A DNA stretch of 64,000 nucleotides from Streptomyces violens (GTDB lineage Bacteria > Actinomycetota > Actinomycetes > Streptomycetales > Streptomycetaceae), in NCBI RefSeq assembly GCF_000717745.1, contig NZ_JOBH01000003.1:372001-436000 (forward strand), written 5' to 3'. Position 1 is the first letter of the stretch. The number at the start of each line of letters is the position of its first letter. A program made the position numbers and the translations under genes. This document shows positions 1 through 8,776 of this stretch, one piece after another. A model generated the notes under the pieces. It was not told the DNA's origin, made no database searches, and saw only the letters and a program-made list of their open reading frames with translations.

Positions 1-450
1 TTGGTAGACCTGCCAAAGATGAGTGTTCATCCGCGTGAAGTCTGACGAGGCTCCGCGACGTGCCCCTTCGGCCAGGGCCTCGGCTTCATCGACCGGCAAG
101 GCGGTCAGAGCGCCGGTTACGGCAATCGCGCGCAGAAATTCGCGTCGGATCATGTCGTCGATGTCCCCAGAGCCGTGGTGATCGCTTGGTGGCGACCCTG
201 CGGCTTCCTCAGGAGGCGGTGGCGAGGCCACCAGAACGTCCAGCTCGTCAAGGTCGATGTTCAGCAGCTCCGCCAGCTTCGGCCGAATGGGCGGCTGTGG
301 CGAAGCCTTGTGCTTCTCCCAGCGCTGAACCGTTGTGCGGTCGACGCCGAGCGCGTGGGCAAGTCCTTCCTGACTGTAACCCAAAGCTTTCCGCCGCTTG
401 GCCAACCCCACTGCGGTTCCCTTCCCCGGCCTACCCGGGCGTCCCCACAT
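1..450 (-). CDS. XRE-family transcriptional regulator, C-terminus cut by window edge
   Basis: Read on the minus strand from ATG at 450. The first 65 residues form an XRE-type helix-turn-helix (QEGLAHALGVDRTTVQRWE is the helix-turn-helix core), followed by a proline-rich linker and a second part beginning around MIRREFLRAIAVTG. Streptomyces regulators of this layout usually carry TPR-like repeats behind the DNA-binding domain; that part lies outside the window. The gene is divergent from the small DUF6415-like gene at 573, so it may control it. The family call is firm; the target is unknown. Confidence 0.8.
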   Translation of the reverse strand, partial: MWGRPGRPGKGTAVGLAKRRKALGYSQEGLAHALGVDRTTVQRWEKHKASPQPPIRPKLAELLNIDLDELDVLVASPPPPEEAAGSPPSDHHGSGDIDDMIRREFLRAIAVTGALTALPVDEAEALAEGARRGASSDFTRMNTHLWQVYQ

Positions 451-572
451 TGCGCACCCGTGCATCAGAACTGCCTCAAGAGTGCCGCATTGATGCCGTG
501 GAGCGCTGTGCCTTGGAGCGGTTTCCTGAACGTGTCAGCCAAACCGTGGCTCACAAGAAAGGAGGCCGGCAC

Positions 573-959
573 GTGATGGGAACCCAGGAGAGCGCGGTCG
601 AGCCGCCCACTTCGCAGATCAGGTTGGATGCGCGCCAGGAGATTGACATCGACCTGATCAACGCGACCATCGAACTCGCCCTTGCCCCAGGCGTGTCCAT
701 GCCGTCTCGGGACACCATCGACGGCCGGACAGCAGAGCTCCACAAGCACCTCCGGCACCTGATGGAAGCCATGGACTTCCGTGCCAAGGAGCGCCCCGCG
801 GTGCGAGCTCTCTACCGGATCGCCCACGGCCTCCTCGACTTGCAGAAGCGCCCCACCGCGGAGACCACGCACTACCAGGCGTGGGATCACATGCGGAACC
901 TGGCCACCATCACCGCGGCCTTCCGCGACCTGTACCTGAAACGCACCACCGCCCTGTGA
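573..959 (+). CDS. small conserved actinomycete protein, DUF6415-like
   Basis: About 127 residues, soluble and helical, rich in charged residues, with no catalytic motif I can name. GTG at 573 and ATG at 576 are adjacent in frame; AAAGGAGG at 558-565 serves either. The segment DLINATIELALAP followed by a long helical repeat resembles the DUF6415 family, small proteins often placed beside XRE regulators in Streptomyces. It lies divergent from the XRE gene at 1-450, the common arrangement for a regulator and a partner. Function unknown; the family match is by eye. Confidence 0.6.
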   Translation: MMGTQESAVEPPTSQIRLDARQEIDIDLINATIELALAPGVSMPSRDTIDGRTAELHKHLRHLMEAMDFRAKERPAVRALYRIAHGLLDLQKRPTAETTHYQAWDHMRNLATITAAFRDLYLKRTTAL

Positions 960-1029
960 TCGGCTGATGTACACGATTCCCTCTCGGGACAGCACCAACA
1001 GCTCTCTGCGGCAGGCTCAGGGGGGCGCT

Positions 1030-1512
1030 TCAGCGCTCCTTGGCGTCGCGCCAGTAGTTCTCGAGCATTTCGCTCGGCCAGGACGGCTGCGTGACGGGTC
1101 CGCGCGGCAGCATCTCCTGGAAGACGGCCACGAGGTCGATGATCGGGGTGCCGTCGTCAGCGTCAAGGTCAGTGACGTGCAGGTCGCGCCCCTCCACGCT
1201 GAGGAGCCTCGGGAACGAGGTGGCGATGCGGGCCGGACGCCTGTGGTTGTGGTGGACGAACGTTCCCGTAGCGGGCCAGTCGGGGTTGTCCCTGGGCGAC
1301 CGGGCATGGAGGGCGACGTCGTCGGGCGAGCCCTCGCTGAAGAACCAGGTGACCTGGAGGTGGCTGAACTCCTCGATGCCCTGGAGCGTTTCCACCGGGT
1401 ACTCGGGAGCGAGCCGGATGATCGACTCCACACCGCCCTTGAAGTCATCCAGACGGCCTGTGTGGCCGCCGACCACCGTGGCGATGATGGGAACCTCGAT
1501 GTGCTCGGACAC
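1030..1512 (-). CDS. TrmO/TsaA-like SAM-dependent methyltransferase (UPF0066)
   Basis: About 160 residues of the TrmO fold. Visible family features are an N-terminal beta strand (IEVPIIATVVGG), the SHLQVTWFF strand, an RPARIATSFPRLL segment equivalent to the usual R(S)PxRPNPIG loop, and VEGRDLHVTDLDADDGTPIID, whose end corresponds to the family's LDGTPVLDI. TrmO proteins methylate N6-threonylcarbamoyladenosine-37 of tRNA using S-adenosylmethionine. This copy departs from the consensus in the arginine-rich loop, so substrate transfer is uncertain. An ATG at 1518 sits directly against GAGGAG; GTG at 1512 has normal spacing and I prefer it. Confidence 0.7.
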   Translation of the reverse strand: MSEHIEVPIIATVVGGHTGRLDDFKGGVESIIRLAPEYPVETLQGIEEFSHLQVTWFFSEGSPDDVALHARSPRDNPDWPATGTFVHHNHRRPARIATSFPRLLSVEGRDLHVTDLDADDGTPIIDLVAVFQEMLPRGPVTQPSWPSEMLENYWRDAKER

Positions 1513-1587
1513 GCGCATCTCCTCGATCCGATCGCAGGGGGCCCGTACGGCCTCGTCCTGGCGGGCACCCCACTGGGCATGATCCGG

Positions 1588-2964
1588 TCAGGTTACTCGT
1601 CCGAGCAGCTCCCGGGCCCGCTCGTCGATCTCGGCTGCGGCGCTGATCCCCCGGTTCCGGTAGGGCGAGAGCATCCGCCGCATGGTGATCACGCTCTCTC
1701 GGGCCCGGCCGGACTGGACGCCCTGCATGACGTCCAGCGCCTGGCCCCAGACCGCGCAGGCTGCCTCGACACCACCCTGTTGTGCCTCCAGTGCACCGAG
1801 GTAGCCCAGTGTCACCGCGTGGGTCCGGCTGAACGTATCCGCCTTGCGGGTACGGACGCTGCGCCAGAACTCGGTTTCGGCTCCCTGGAGGTCACCGAGC
1901 GCCCACAACGTTCGTGCGGTCTCGTGGGCGAGGGACGCTTCAGAGAAGAACCAGACCCGGCTCGGTTCCTCGTCACCGGGCTTGGCTGCAGCCAGGTCGT
2001 CCTCAGCCCGGAGAAGAGCGCTTCGCGCCTCGCGCCGCTGCCCGTCCGTTGCCAGGCTGCGGGCCCGGACCACACCGAGCAGGGCACGCTCGCGCCGCGA
2101 GGCAAGGGCGTAGCGTCGGCGGTCGACGGAGGCACCGGCGAGGTCGACGGCCTGCTTCGGGTATCCGAGGTCGGTGGCCTGATGCGCCATGGCGCGGAGG
2201 ATGTGGCCAGCCAGGGGGCCATCGTCGGCCTCGGCCGCCAGCTTGATCGCGAGCGTGAAGTAGCGACGCGCAGCCTCATGCTGGGAGGCGTCGAAGGACA
2301 TCCAGCCGGCGAGGTAGACCGCTTCTGCAGCGGCGGCGTGCATGCGGCTTCGTGTCGTGTCGCTGGCGAACGTGCCGCCCAGGTAGGCCGCGACATCGTC
2401 GTAGATGTACTGGTGCAAGGCTGTCCGGCCGTCCATGCCGCCCTGTCGCTGATCACGGCGGGAGAAGAACTCGGTCATCTCGCGCACAGCGTGGATTTCC
2501 GATGCTCCGACCCGGCGGCCGGTGGTCGCGGGGCGGGACTGAGCGTGGCGCGGGGCATCGTCCCACCACTGCTGAGGGGGCAGAGCCAGCCCGCCTATCG
2601 AGTAGGCGGCCCCGGCCAACAGCCGGCGTCGGTCCACGTTGGTACTCCCGAGATCTACGAGGGCGGTCAGCGTATCGACGTGCCATTCGGAGGCACCTGG
2701 GTCATCCGGTGCGTCCAGCCCGATCTCGGCCGGGGTGATGGGGCGTTGGAGACGGCGGGACAGCGTCTCGCACAAGATACGCGGCGCCCGGCCCGAAGGC
2801 CGCGTGCCCGCGATCCACATGGCGATGTGGGAACGGGTGACGGCGAGCAGTTCCTCCGCGCCGGCCTCGGCAGCCACCCGGACTATCGCCGCCGCCATTT
2901 TGGGCTGCGACCAGCCGGTTTCCGCGATGGCAGCGGCCAACTTCTCGTTCCGTTCACGCGCCAT
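1588..2964 (-). CDS. helix-turn-helix regulator with TPR-like C-terminal region
   Basis: A 458-residue protein. Residues 1-90 hold an atypical helix-turn-helix (GWSQPKMAAAIVRVAAEAG, then THIAMWIAGTRP-like turn); the remainder is alpha-helical and TPR-like (for example AVYLAGWMSFDASQHEAARR and ALGDLQGAETEFWRSVRTR). This is the architecture of the large Streptomyces regulator family that includes NsdA-type proteins. Start is ATG at 2964. A short divergent interval (2965-3179) separates it from the anti-sigma-type ATPase at 3180. A 673-codon open frame runs antisense to it; codon bias supports the minus strand. Confidence 0.75.
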   Translation of the reverse strand: MARERNEKLAAAIAETGWSQPKMAAAIVRVAAEAGAEELLAVTRSHIAMWIAGTRPSGRAPRILCETLSRRLQRPITPAEIGLDAPDDPGASEWHVDTLTALVDLGSTNVDRRRLLAGAAYSIGGLALPPQQWWDDAPRHAQSRPATTGRRVGASEIHAVREMTEFFSRRDQRQGGMDGRTALHQYIYDDVAAYLGGTFASDTTRSRMHAAAAEAVYLAGWMSFDASQHEAARRYFTLAIKLAAEADDGPLAGHILRAMAHQATDLGYPKQAVDLAGASVDRRRYALASRRERALLGVVRARSLATDGQRREARSALLRAEDDLAAAKPGDEEPSRVWFFSEASLAHETARTLWALGDLQGAETEFWRSVRTRKADTFSRTHAVTLGYLGALEAQQGGVEAACAVWGQALDVMQGVQSGRARESVITMRRMLSPYRNRGISAAAEIDERARELLGRVT

Positions 2965-3179
2965 GGTGCGTTCCTGCTCCGAAGATGATCTTTGACGGGT
3001 TTGACGGCATCGGAAGCCGTTCGGGGATGCCTACTCGCCCTTCCTAACGGTTCGCTAGGTGACAACGAAACCACCAAGTGCCGCCGTTGCATGAGGAGTC
3101 CGGCCAAAAACTGCCCCTGTGTCTACTGCTGCCGCCACGCCCGCTCCATGCCCTGCTAACGCCTCTCTGGAGAACGCCG

Positions 3180-3620
3180 ATGACTCCCCTCACCGCCATC
3201 GTCGCCCCGGCCGCCACAGCCGCAGGCCAGGGCCTCCTGGGCGGCTTCGACGTGGCCTTGCCCCCGGAGGTCCGCCGTGTGGCACACATGCGCCGGGTCA
3301 CCGCGGCCCACCTGCGTTACTGGGACTTGGATGCCCTCGTGGACAGCGCCACCGTCATCGTCTCCGAACTGGTTACCAACGCGATCCAGCACGGGTTGGG
3401 ACAGCAGCCCATTGGGCTCCGGGTGACGCGCTCTGCGCACGAATTGCGCATCGAGGTCACTGACGGGACGCCGCAGCCAGCCCGGGTTCGGCGCGCGAAT
3501 GACGACGACGAGCACGGCCGCGGGCTCCCACTCGTCGCTGGCCTTGCCGACGGCTGGGGCGTCAGCCGCGACGGTGCAATGACGTGGGCCACCTTCGTGC
3601 TTCCCGCAGGGAGAACCTGA
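3180..3620 (+). CDS. ATP-binding protein, anti-sigma-factor type (HATPase_c_2)
   Basis: A 146-residue stand-alone GHKL ATPase domain like RsbW/SpoIIAB. The N box is ELVTNAIQHG, the G1-like aspartate is in VTDGTPQPAR, and the G2 box is GRGLPLV. Streptomyces carry dozens of such proteins, most of unknown partner; the proven ones bind sigma factors or anti-anti-sigma factors. ATG at 3180 (start of MTPLTAIV) follows a GGAGA motif; an upstream in-frame GTG at 3078 adds a poorly conserved leader and is less likely. Its stop overlaps the next start as TGATG. Confidence 0.8.
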   Translation: MTPLTAIVAPAATAAGQGLLGGFDVALPPEVRRVAHMRRVTAAHLRYWDLDALVDSATVIVSELVTNAIQHGLGQQPIGLRVTRSAHELRIEVTDGTPQPARVRRANDDDEHGRGLPLVAGLADGWGVSRDGAMTWATFVLPAGRT

Positions 3621-4333
3621 TGGTTGGGATCAATCGTGAAGCCACTCCTTCAGCAAGTGGTGTCGGCCAGCGCTCCTCGCGAGGCGAGATTATGACCTTC
3701 ACACGCTCCACGGCCCGTCCGACCGCTGTCCCGCACGTCGTAGCGTGGAGCAGCGAGCGCCCGGGATACGAGTCCGACCTGGCCGTCCAGCTCACGCCCG
3801 GTCCACGTCTTGCCTACCGAGGCATCCCCCGCCCTACGGACCGTGATCGCGCCGGGGTGCTCAGAGCGAGGATGACCCACTCTCCCGGAGTCGGCCGGCC
3901 CATCTACAACAGCATGCACCCCGCACGGCAGCACCTCTGTATGACCTACATGAAATGCCAACACTGTGGCCTGCCGGCCAGTAGGAACCAGGACGGTTGG
4001 CTGTTCCTCGACTGGCGTAAGCCGTGGGATCCGCCGACATGGCCGGAGGGCTCCCTGACGGAGATGCCGCCCCTCTGTGAGCGTCACGCTCGCATGGCCA
4101 TCGAGCGTTGCCCCCATCTCAGCAGGGAGGACTTCGTGGTGCTGAGGGCCAGGACGCCGAAGCTGTGGGGAGTCTTTGGCACTGCCTATGAGCTCACGGT
4201 CGACGGGTGGCGGACACAGGCTGTCGATGTGATGCGGCCTTATGGAGACGAGGGCCTGAAGGCCGTGCTCGCCTCCCGGACGGTCCGCGAACTTCGAGCA
4301 GTTGCTGTCGTCGATCTGCGGGAGGTCCTCTGA
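3620..4333 (+). CDS. conserved hypothetical protein with Cys/His pair
   Basis: 237 residues if translation starts at ATG 3620, coupled to the upstream stop by TGATG; ATG 3692 is an alternative. The conserved core starts near residue 110 with two Cys pairs (MKCQHCG, then a later PPLCERHARM), a likely metal-binding or structural feature, around GWLFLDWRKPWDPPTWPEG. This core recurs in Streptomyces genomes without known function. It is in an apparent operon with the ATPase before it and the hypothetical gene after it. Confidence 0.6.
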   Translation: MVGINREATPSASGVGQRSSRGEIMTFTRSTARPTAVPHVVAWSSERPGYESDLAVQLTPGPRLAYRGIPRPTDRDRAGVLRARMTHSPGVGRPIYNSMHPARQHLCMTYMKCQHCGLPASRNQDGWLFLDWRKPWDPPTWPEGSLTEMPPLCERHARMAIERCPHLSREDFVVLRARTPKLWGVFGTAYELTVDGWRTQAVDVMRPYGDEGLKAVLASRTVRELRAVAVVDLREVL

Positions 4334-4692
4334 TGGCATCGCTCAGCACTCGCATCAGGCGTTCCTCGAAGCGTCCGCTCCCGATCGAGGAGATCAACCG
4401 GCAGCGGATACTCAACCCGTCGCGGCCCACGCTCGCAGAGCGAGCGCGTTCAGTCCTCTGGGCGGTGGAAGAGTGGTGGCGTCGGCATGTCACTCATCGC
4501 GAGCTGTACCGCCGCCTCGACACAGCGGGCCGAGTTTTCCAAGCGATGCTCCCACCTGAGTGGGACTGCCCCGAGCACGCCAAGGAACGGTTGCGGCGCC
4601 TCAGGGAAAGGGCGGCCCACGAGCGCATCTGCGGAGCCGTGCCTTTCGCGGTCCCGCCGGAGGACTACCTGCTCGACCATCCGCCCGAGTAG
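4333..4692 (+). CDS. conserved hypothetical protein
   Basis: 119 residues starting at ATG 4333, which overlaps the preceding stop (TGATG). The sequence is basic and helical (IRRSSKRPLPIEEINRQRIL, VEEWWRRHVTHRELYRRLD) with no motif I recognise. It closes the three-gene run 3180-4692, so its role is probably linked to the upstream pair, but nothing in the sequence shows what that is. Confidence 0.6.
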   Translation: MASLSTRIRRSSKRPLPIEEINRQRILNPSRPTLAERARSVLWAVEEWWRRHVTHRELYRRLDTAGRVFQAMLPPEWDCPEHAKERLRRLRERAAHERICGAVPFAVPPEDYLLDHPPE

Positions 4693-4919
4693 ACGGCCCG
4701 ACCGGCCATAGACCGCCCGCCCCAGTTGCGTTGGAAGGACAGCAGCAGCTCGGGCGGGCCTCCAACCCCGTCCCGGTCGCTCATCTCACCCCGTGGTGTC
4801 ACCCCGATGAGCGCCCGGGGCGGGTCAACAGACGCCGCGTTCCACAGCAGACCCACCGAACAGGAGGCACGGACCGATGCCCGGCTCTGCCGCTTCCGAC
4901 CACATGCACGGAGTTCTTG

Positions 4920-5258
4920 ATGATCCTCGGCCGCTACCCGTGGCTGCTCCGATTCGGCGTCACCCCGCGCCCGGAGACATTGCAGGGACGTCCCATCGAC
5001 ATCGTCGAGGCCAGTCTGCGGCTGGCAGTGGACGCCGCCGAGAGCCTGCTCGATACGAGCACGCCGGTGGGGCCGATGCTGTGCTGCCTGCAGCATGCGA
5101 AAGCGCTCATTCCGGTGCCAGCCGGCACCGTGGACTGGTGGTACGCAGCGCACTCGCAATGCCATGCCTCGCAGCACGCGTGCTCGGCCGGTCTTGGCGA
5201 ACCTCTGCAGCCGCAGTGCTGGGGCTCTGGCTCATTCCGCCCGGCGCTCCGTGCCTGA
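4920..5258 (+). CDS. hypothetical protein
   Basis: 112 residues from ATG 4920, preceded by GGAG seven bases upstream. The frame has clear G/C third-position bias through LLRFGVTPRPETLQGRPIDI and VEASLRLAVDAAESLLD. A competing ATG at 4877 in another frame has a better ribosome-binding site (CAGGAGG) but reads into arginine/proline-rich shadow sequence. The C-terminal quarter (rich in Cys, His and Gln) is less convincing. No family recognised. Confidence 0.45.
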   Translation: MILGRYPWLLRFGVTPRPETLQGRPIDIVEASLRLAVDAAESLLDTSTPVGPMLCCLQHAKALIPVPAGTVDWWYAAHSQCHASQHACSAGLGEPLQPQCWGSGSFRPALRA

Positions 5259-5353
5259 CCTCCCCACGGGCGCTGCACGACCAGCTAGGACGGTGCCGTG
5301 GCAGACGTTCTTCCGCCGCAATGTGCGCGGCGTGACCCACGGACGTCGTCATC

Positions 5354-5545
5354 GTGGTGAATCTCCCGCTCGTCGGCGTGCTGGCATTGATCGTTTGCCT
5401 GCTCGTGAAGCGATCCGGGCTGAAGGCCGGCCACACAGTTACGTGCCTGCTGCTCGGCTTCTACCTGGCTTCGTCCTCCGTTGCGCCCACCATCAACGAC
5501 GCGGTGGTGGCCGTTCTCGATGAGCTCGGCTGCGTCCGGTTCTAG
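5354..5545 (+). CDS. small membrane protein
   Basis: 63 residues from GTG 5354. Two hydrophobic helices are visible (VGVLALIVCLLV and VTCLLLGFYLASSSVAP), separated by a short basic loop, then a polar tail. Small two-helix proteins of this kind are frequent in Streptomyces plasmids and integrative elements. It is just upstream of the conservon but not clearly part of it. Function unknown. Confidence 0.6.
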   Translation: MVNLPLVGVLALIVCLLVKRSGLKAGHTVTCLLLGFYLASSSVAPTINDAVVAVLDELGCVRF

Positions 5546-5667
5546 ACCGGCTGTCGAGGCGCGGTCGCGTTGTGGTCCGTACGCATTCCCCCTTGCGCGG
5601 CGGCCCGCACCGCGCCTCGGCAGCCCTCCCCCCTTCCTCCCACTTCGTCCGACCACTCTGAGGCCCC

Positions 5668-7977
5668 ATGACGACGAACAAACATCGCCCCCCACACCGC
5701 GCCCCGAGAGCCTGGCACCGGCTGCTGACCGTACGGGCCCGGCTCACGCTGGTCGCGACCGTGGCGATCACGGCTCTGCTCGGCTTCGTGCTGGTCGACG
5801 CGTGGGGGGACTGGCAGCAGCAGACCCAGTTGCGCAACGACAGTGCCACCGGAGAGCTCGGCGGGGAGGCAAGCCTGCCGTTGTTCGTTGGCGCTCAGCA
5901 GGAACGTCGGCTCACCGCCGCGTACCTGGCCCGGCGCACGGCTGCCGCGAAGGCGCGGTTGGATAAGCAACGTGCCGCCACGGACAAGGGGGTCAGCTCC
6001 TTCCGCCACCTTTCCGGGACGAAGCTGGAGACGGAGCGGCGCCACAAGTGGGCGTACGTGGAGCGGGTCTACGAGAAGATCGACGGGCTGCAGGCGACCC
6101 GCCGCGCCGTCGATGCCCGCACCGGTGATCCGGATGAGGCGACCGGGTACTACACCGAGCTGCTCTCCACGATGGTGCAGTTCTACCAGGCGCTGAGCGC
6201 GATGGACGATGCGCAGCTTACCCAGGAAACCCGTCCGTTGGTCGGTTTGTTCTGGGCGAGCGAGGGCGCGAGCCAGGAGGATGCGCTGCTGGGCCAGGCC
6301 CAGGCCGCGGGCGGGATGAGCGCCGAGCATCGTCGGGCGTTCGCCGAGGCGTACGGATCCCAGCGTGTGATGTACCGGCGGTGGATTGCCCCCTATCTGC
6401 CGGAGGAGGACAAGCGGACCTACGACCGCATCGTCTCTTCCCGCTCCTGGCGCACGGTCGAGCAGATTGAGGGCGACCTGATCAGCGCCCCCACCACCAA
6501 CGGCGCCATCGAGACCCTGCCGTCCTCCGTCCAGCAGTGGGACCGCGCGTATGGGGAGGTGGCCCAGCAGGTTGCCGGCCTCAATCTGAACCGCACGCAG
6601 GGACTGCTGGCCCACGGCTACGAGCGCGCGGACGCAATCCGCAGCGCGGTCTTCATCAAGCTCGGCATCAGCCTGGCCATCGTCGTCGCGCTGGCCCTGC
6701 TGATCTTCGGCGTCACCCGCACCGTCATCCGCCGCGCCGATCAGGTCCGCGTCGGCGCCCTGACCGTCGCTCAGGACCTGCTCCCCACGATCGTGCGGGA
6801 TCTGCAGCACGGCCGCGCAGCCGACCGTTCGACGCTTCCCCAGGCGCACCCGCACCCGCGGGATGAGTTCGACCAGGTCGGCAACGCCCTGGCGCTGCTT
6901 GCCCAGCAGGCCGCCGATGCGGCGGAGACCGTTTACGACGAGCGCAGGGGCTTCGCCGCGTTCGCCGAAGGGGTCAGCACGCGGGCCGTGGTCATCATCG
7001 GCCGCAGGCTCCTCACGCTTCTGGACCAGCTGCAGAGCGACTACGGCGACGATCCCCAGCTTCTGGGGCGGCTGTACGAGCTGGACCACCAGCTCGTCCG
7101 CGTGCGGCGGCTTCTGGAGAACCTCCAGGTGCTCTCCGGCGGCCAGCTCGACCATCCGCACGACCGCCCCGTCCATGTCGCCAATCTCCTCATGGACGCG
7201 GCGGGCGAGTCGGCCGGGTTCAAGCGTGTGATCAAGGATTTCCGGGCCGAGGCGTGGGTCTCTCCGGAGGCCGCTGGGGAGCTGACGCATCTGCTGGCCG
7301 AGCTGATCGACAATGCCACCACCTTCTCGCCCGAGCAGTACCAGATCACCATCCGGTCCGTGGAGGCGTCCGCCGGCGTGGCCATCGAGGTCGAAGACCG
7401 CGGCCAGCCCCTCCACGCCGGGCAGATCAGCGAGCTCAATACCCGACTGGAACAGACGCCGCTGTACGGGGACCTCGCCCGTACCTCCCATCAGCTGGGG
7501 CTGTTCGTGGTCGGTCAGCTCGCTCAGCGGCTCGGCGTGAAGGTCACCCTGAGCCAATCCCGGTACCTGGGCGCGCTGGCAACCGTGCTCGTGCCGTACG
7601 CCCTGCTTACCCAGGCACCCGAACCGCTGGTCCAAAACCCCTCCGGCCCCAGCCGGCAGGAGCCTCGCGAGGGGCATGAGCAGAACGCGACCACTGCCAG
7701 CGGCCTGGTCAAACGAATGTCGCAGCGCCGCGCCGACCAACAGCATTCTCTGTCGGCTGCAGGCGAGGCCCGGCACGCCGCCGGGCCCGGTCCCCAGCCC
7801 GTGCCCGGCCTGCCGCAGCGCAAGCCCGGAACGCACCTGGTGAAGCAGCTACAGCACGAAGCCCCGGTGCCCGCGGCACGCCGGCAGGCGGTCGATCCGC
7901 GCCCGCTGGAGGAGATCGAAAACGCCTTCAGCGCCCTCGACGACATCAAGATCACCCCCCATGGAGAAGACCTGTGA
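5668..7977 (+). CDS. cvnA: conservon sensor-kinase-like protein CvnA
   Basis: 769 residues. An N-terminal membrane helix (residues about 22-45) precedes a long extracytoplasmic NIT-like helical region, a second membrane helix (SLAIVVALALLIFGV, about residues 330-350), a HAMP-like linker and a GHKL ATPase with N box ELIDNATTFSPE. The G2 region is degenerate (TSHQLGLFVVGQLA). The C-terminal 140 residues are a disordered, Pro/Gln-rich tail. CvnA proteins form a membrane complex with CvnB-D that has been compared to eukaryotic G-protein signalling. It is the first gene of a tightly coupled operon; its stop overlaps cvnB. Confidence 0.9.
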   Translation: MTTNKHRPPHRAPRAWHRLLTVRARLTLVATVAITALLGFVLVDAWGDWQQQTQLRNDSATGELGGEASLPLFVGAQQERRLTAAYLARRTAAAKARLDKQRAATDKGVSSFRHLSGTKLETERRHKWAYVERVYEKIDGLQATRRAVDARTGDPDEATGYYTELLSTMVQFYQALSAMDDAQLTQETRPLVGLFWASEGASQEDALLGQAQAAGGMSAEHRRAFAEAYGSQRVMYRRWIAPYLPEEDKRTYDRIVSSRSWRTVEQIEGDLISAPTTNGAIETLPSSVQQWDRAYGEVAQQVAGLNLNRTQGLLAHGYERADAIRSAVFIKLGISLAIVVALALLIFGVTRTVIRRADQVRVGALTVAQDLLPTIVRDLQHGRAADRSTLPQAHPHPRDEFDQVGNALALLAQQAADAAETVYDERRGFAAFAEGVSTRAVVIIGRRLLTLLDQLQSDYGDDPQLLGRLYELDHQLVRVRRLLENLQVLSGGQLDHPHDRPVHVANLLMDAAGESAGFKRVIKDFRAEAWVSPEAAGELTHLLAELIDNATTFSPEQYQITIRSVEASAGVAIEVEDRGQPLHAGQISELNTRLEQTPLYGDLARTSHQLGLFVVGQLAQRLGVKVTLSQSRYLGALATVLVPYALLTQAPEPLVQNPSGPSRQEPREGHEQNATTASGLVKRMSQRRADQQHSLSAAGEARHAAGPGPQPVPGLPQRKPGTHLVKQLQHEAPVPAARRQAVDPRPLEEIENAFSALDDIKITPHGEDL

Positions 7978-8411
7978 GTCTCAAGCAGCTGAGCAACGTC
8001 ATTTCCCCCGCGACCCCGGGGGACGCCGCCCGCTACGACAACCTCCGCGATCACTTCGCCGACGTCCCCGACGTGTTCGCGATCGTGCTGCTGTCCAACG
8101 ACGGTCTCGCCAAGTGCGGCTACGGCCTCGCCCAGGATGAGGTGCAAATGATCGCCGCCGCCTGCTCCGGACTCGCCAGCCTCGGCAAGGGACTCTCCGG
8201 CCCGGTGAACGGGGGTCAGGTCACCCACACCAACGTGACGTTGGAGCACGCGCACGTCATCGTCACCGCCTGCGGTGAAGGCAGCAGCCTGGTCGCCTAC
8301 GTCAAGTCCGACGGCGCGATCGGCGCGAGCATCCGCGAGACCGTTCGCGTCGCTCGCGCCTTCGGCCGGCAGATGGGCACCGACAACCGCCCGGACACCC
8401 GGACGCCCTGA
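7974..8411 (+). CDS. cvnB: roadblock/LC7-domain protein CvnB
   Basis: 145 residues from GTG 7974, overlapping the cvnA stop by four bases. A single roadblock/LC7 fold is visible (VFAIVLLSNDGLAKCGYGL, then HVIVTACGEGSSLVAYVKSD). In conservons this protein binds the CvnD GTPase, in the manner of roadblock proteins that regulate MglA-type GTPases. The tail (GRQMGTDNRPD) is polar. Stop and next start overlap as TGATG. Confidence 0.9.
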   Translation: MSLKQLSNVISPATPGDAARYDNLRDHFADVPDVFAIVLLSNDGLAKCGYGLAQDEVQMIAAACSGLASLGKGLSGPVNGGQVTHTNVTLEHAHVIVTACGEGSSLVAYVKSDGAIGASIRETVRVARAFGRQMGTDNRPDTRTP

Positions 8412-8776
8412 TGAGCACCCCACAGCCGCGCCGCACGCGGACCTTCGCCCTGACTGCCGCCCAGGCGGCAGTCCAAGGCGAGACGGATCCCGCACACCGG
8501 ATCACCATGCACTCCCTGATCCGGACGGCCATCCCCGTTGAAGCCGCCGGGGTCATCCCCGAGGAATGGCAGGCGGTCCTGCGGTGGTGCGTCGGTACCG
8601 GGATCGCTGTGGCGGAGATCGCCGCCCGCCTGCACATGAGGCTCACCCCGACCGCGGTGATGCTCAACGAGCTCCGGGCGCACGGCCTGGTCACCCACCA
8701 GGCGTCCATGACCACTGACCAGGCGGCCGACGTCGCCTTCCTATGGAGAGTCAGGAATCGTCTTGCGGAAATCTGA
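8411..8776 (+). CDS. cvnC: DUF742 protein CvnC
   Basis: 121 residues of the DUF742 family, the third member of every conservon. The C-terminal half resembles a winged helix (EWQAVLRWCVGTGIAVAEIA, then VMLNELRAHGLVTHQ). It overlaps both neighbours, cvnB by TGATG and cvnD by fourteen bases, so all are made from one transcript. Its biochemical role is not established in the family. Confidence 0.9.
   Translation: MSTPQPRRTRTFALTAAQAAVQGETDPAHRITMHSLIRTAIPVEAAGVIPEEWQAVLRWCVGTGIAVAEIAARLHMRLTPTAVMLNELRAHGLVTHQASMTTDQAADVAFLWRVRNRLAEI

Noticed and set aside
967..2988. 673-codon plus-strand open frame
   Set aside because: It is antisense to the regulator at 1588-2964 and the TrmO-like gene. Its translation has no family features, and third-position bias fits the minus strand.
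4877..5335. Alternative gene from ATG 4877 with a good ribosome-binding site
   Set aside because: The frame is Arg/Ser/Pro-rich and lacks third-position bias, while the frame from ATG 4920 has it.
5542..7836. 764-codon minus-strand open frame
   Set aside because: Shadow of cvnA. High GC removes stops from the opposite strand; the plus strand has all conservon motifs.
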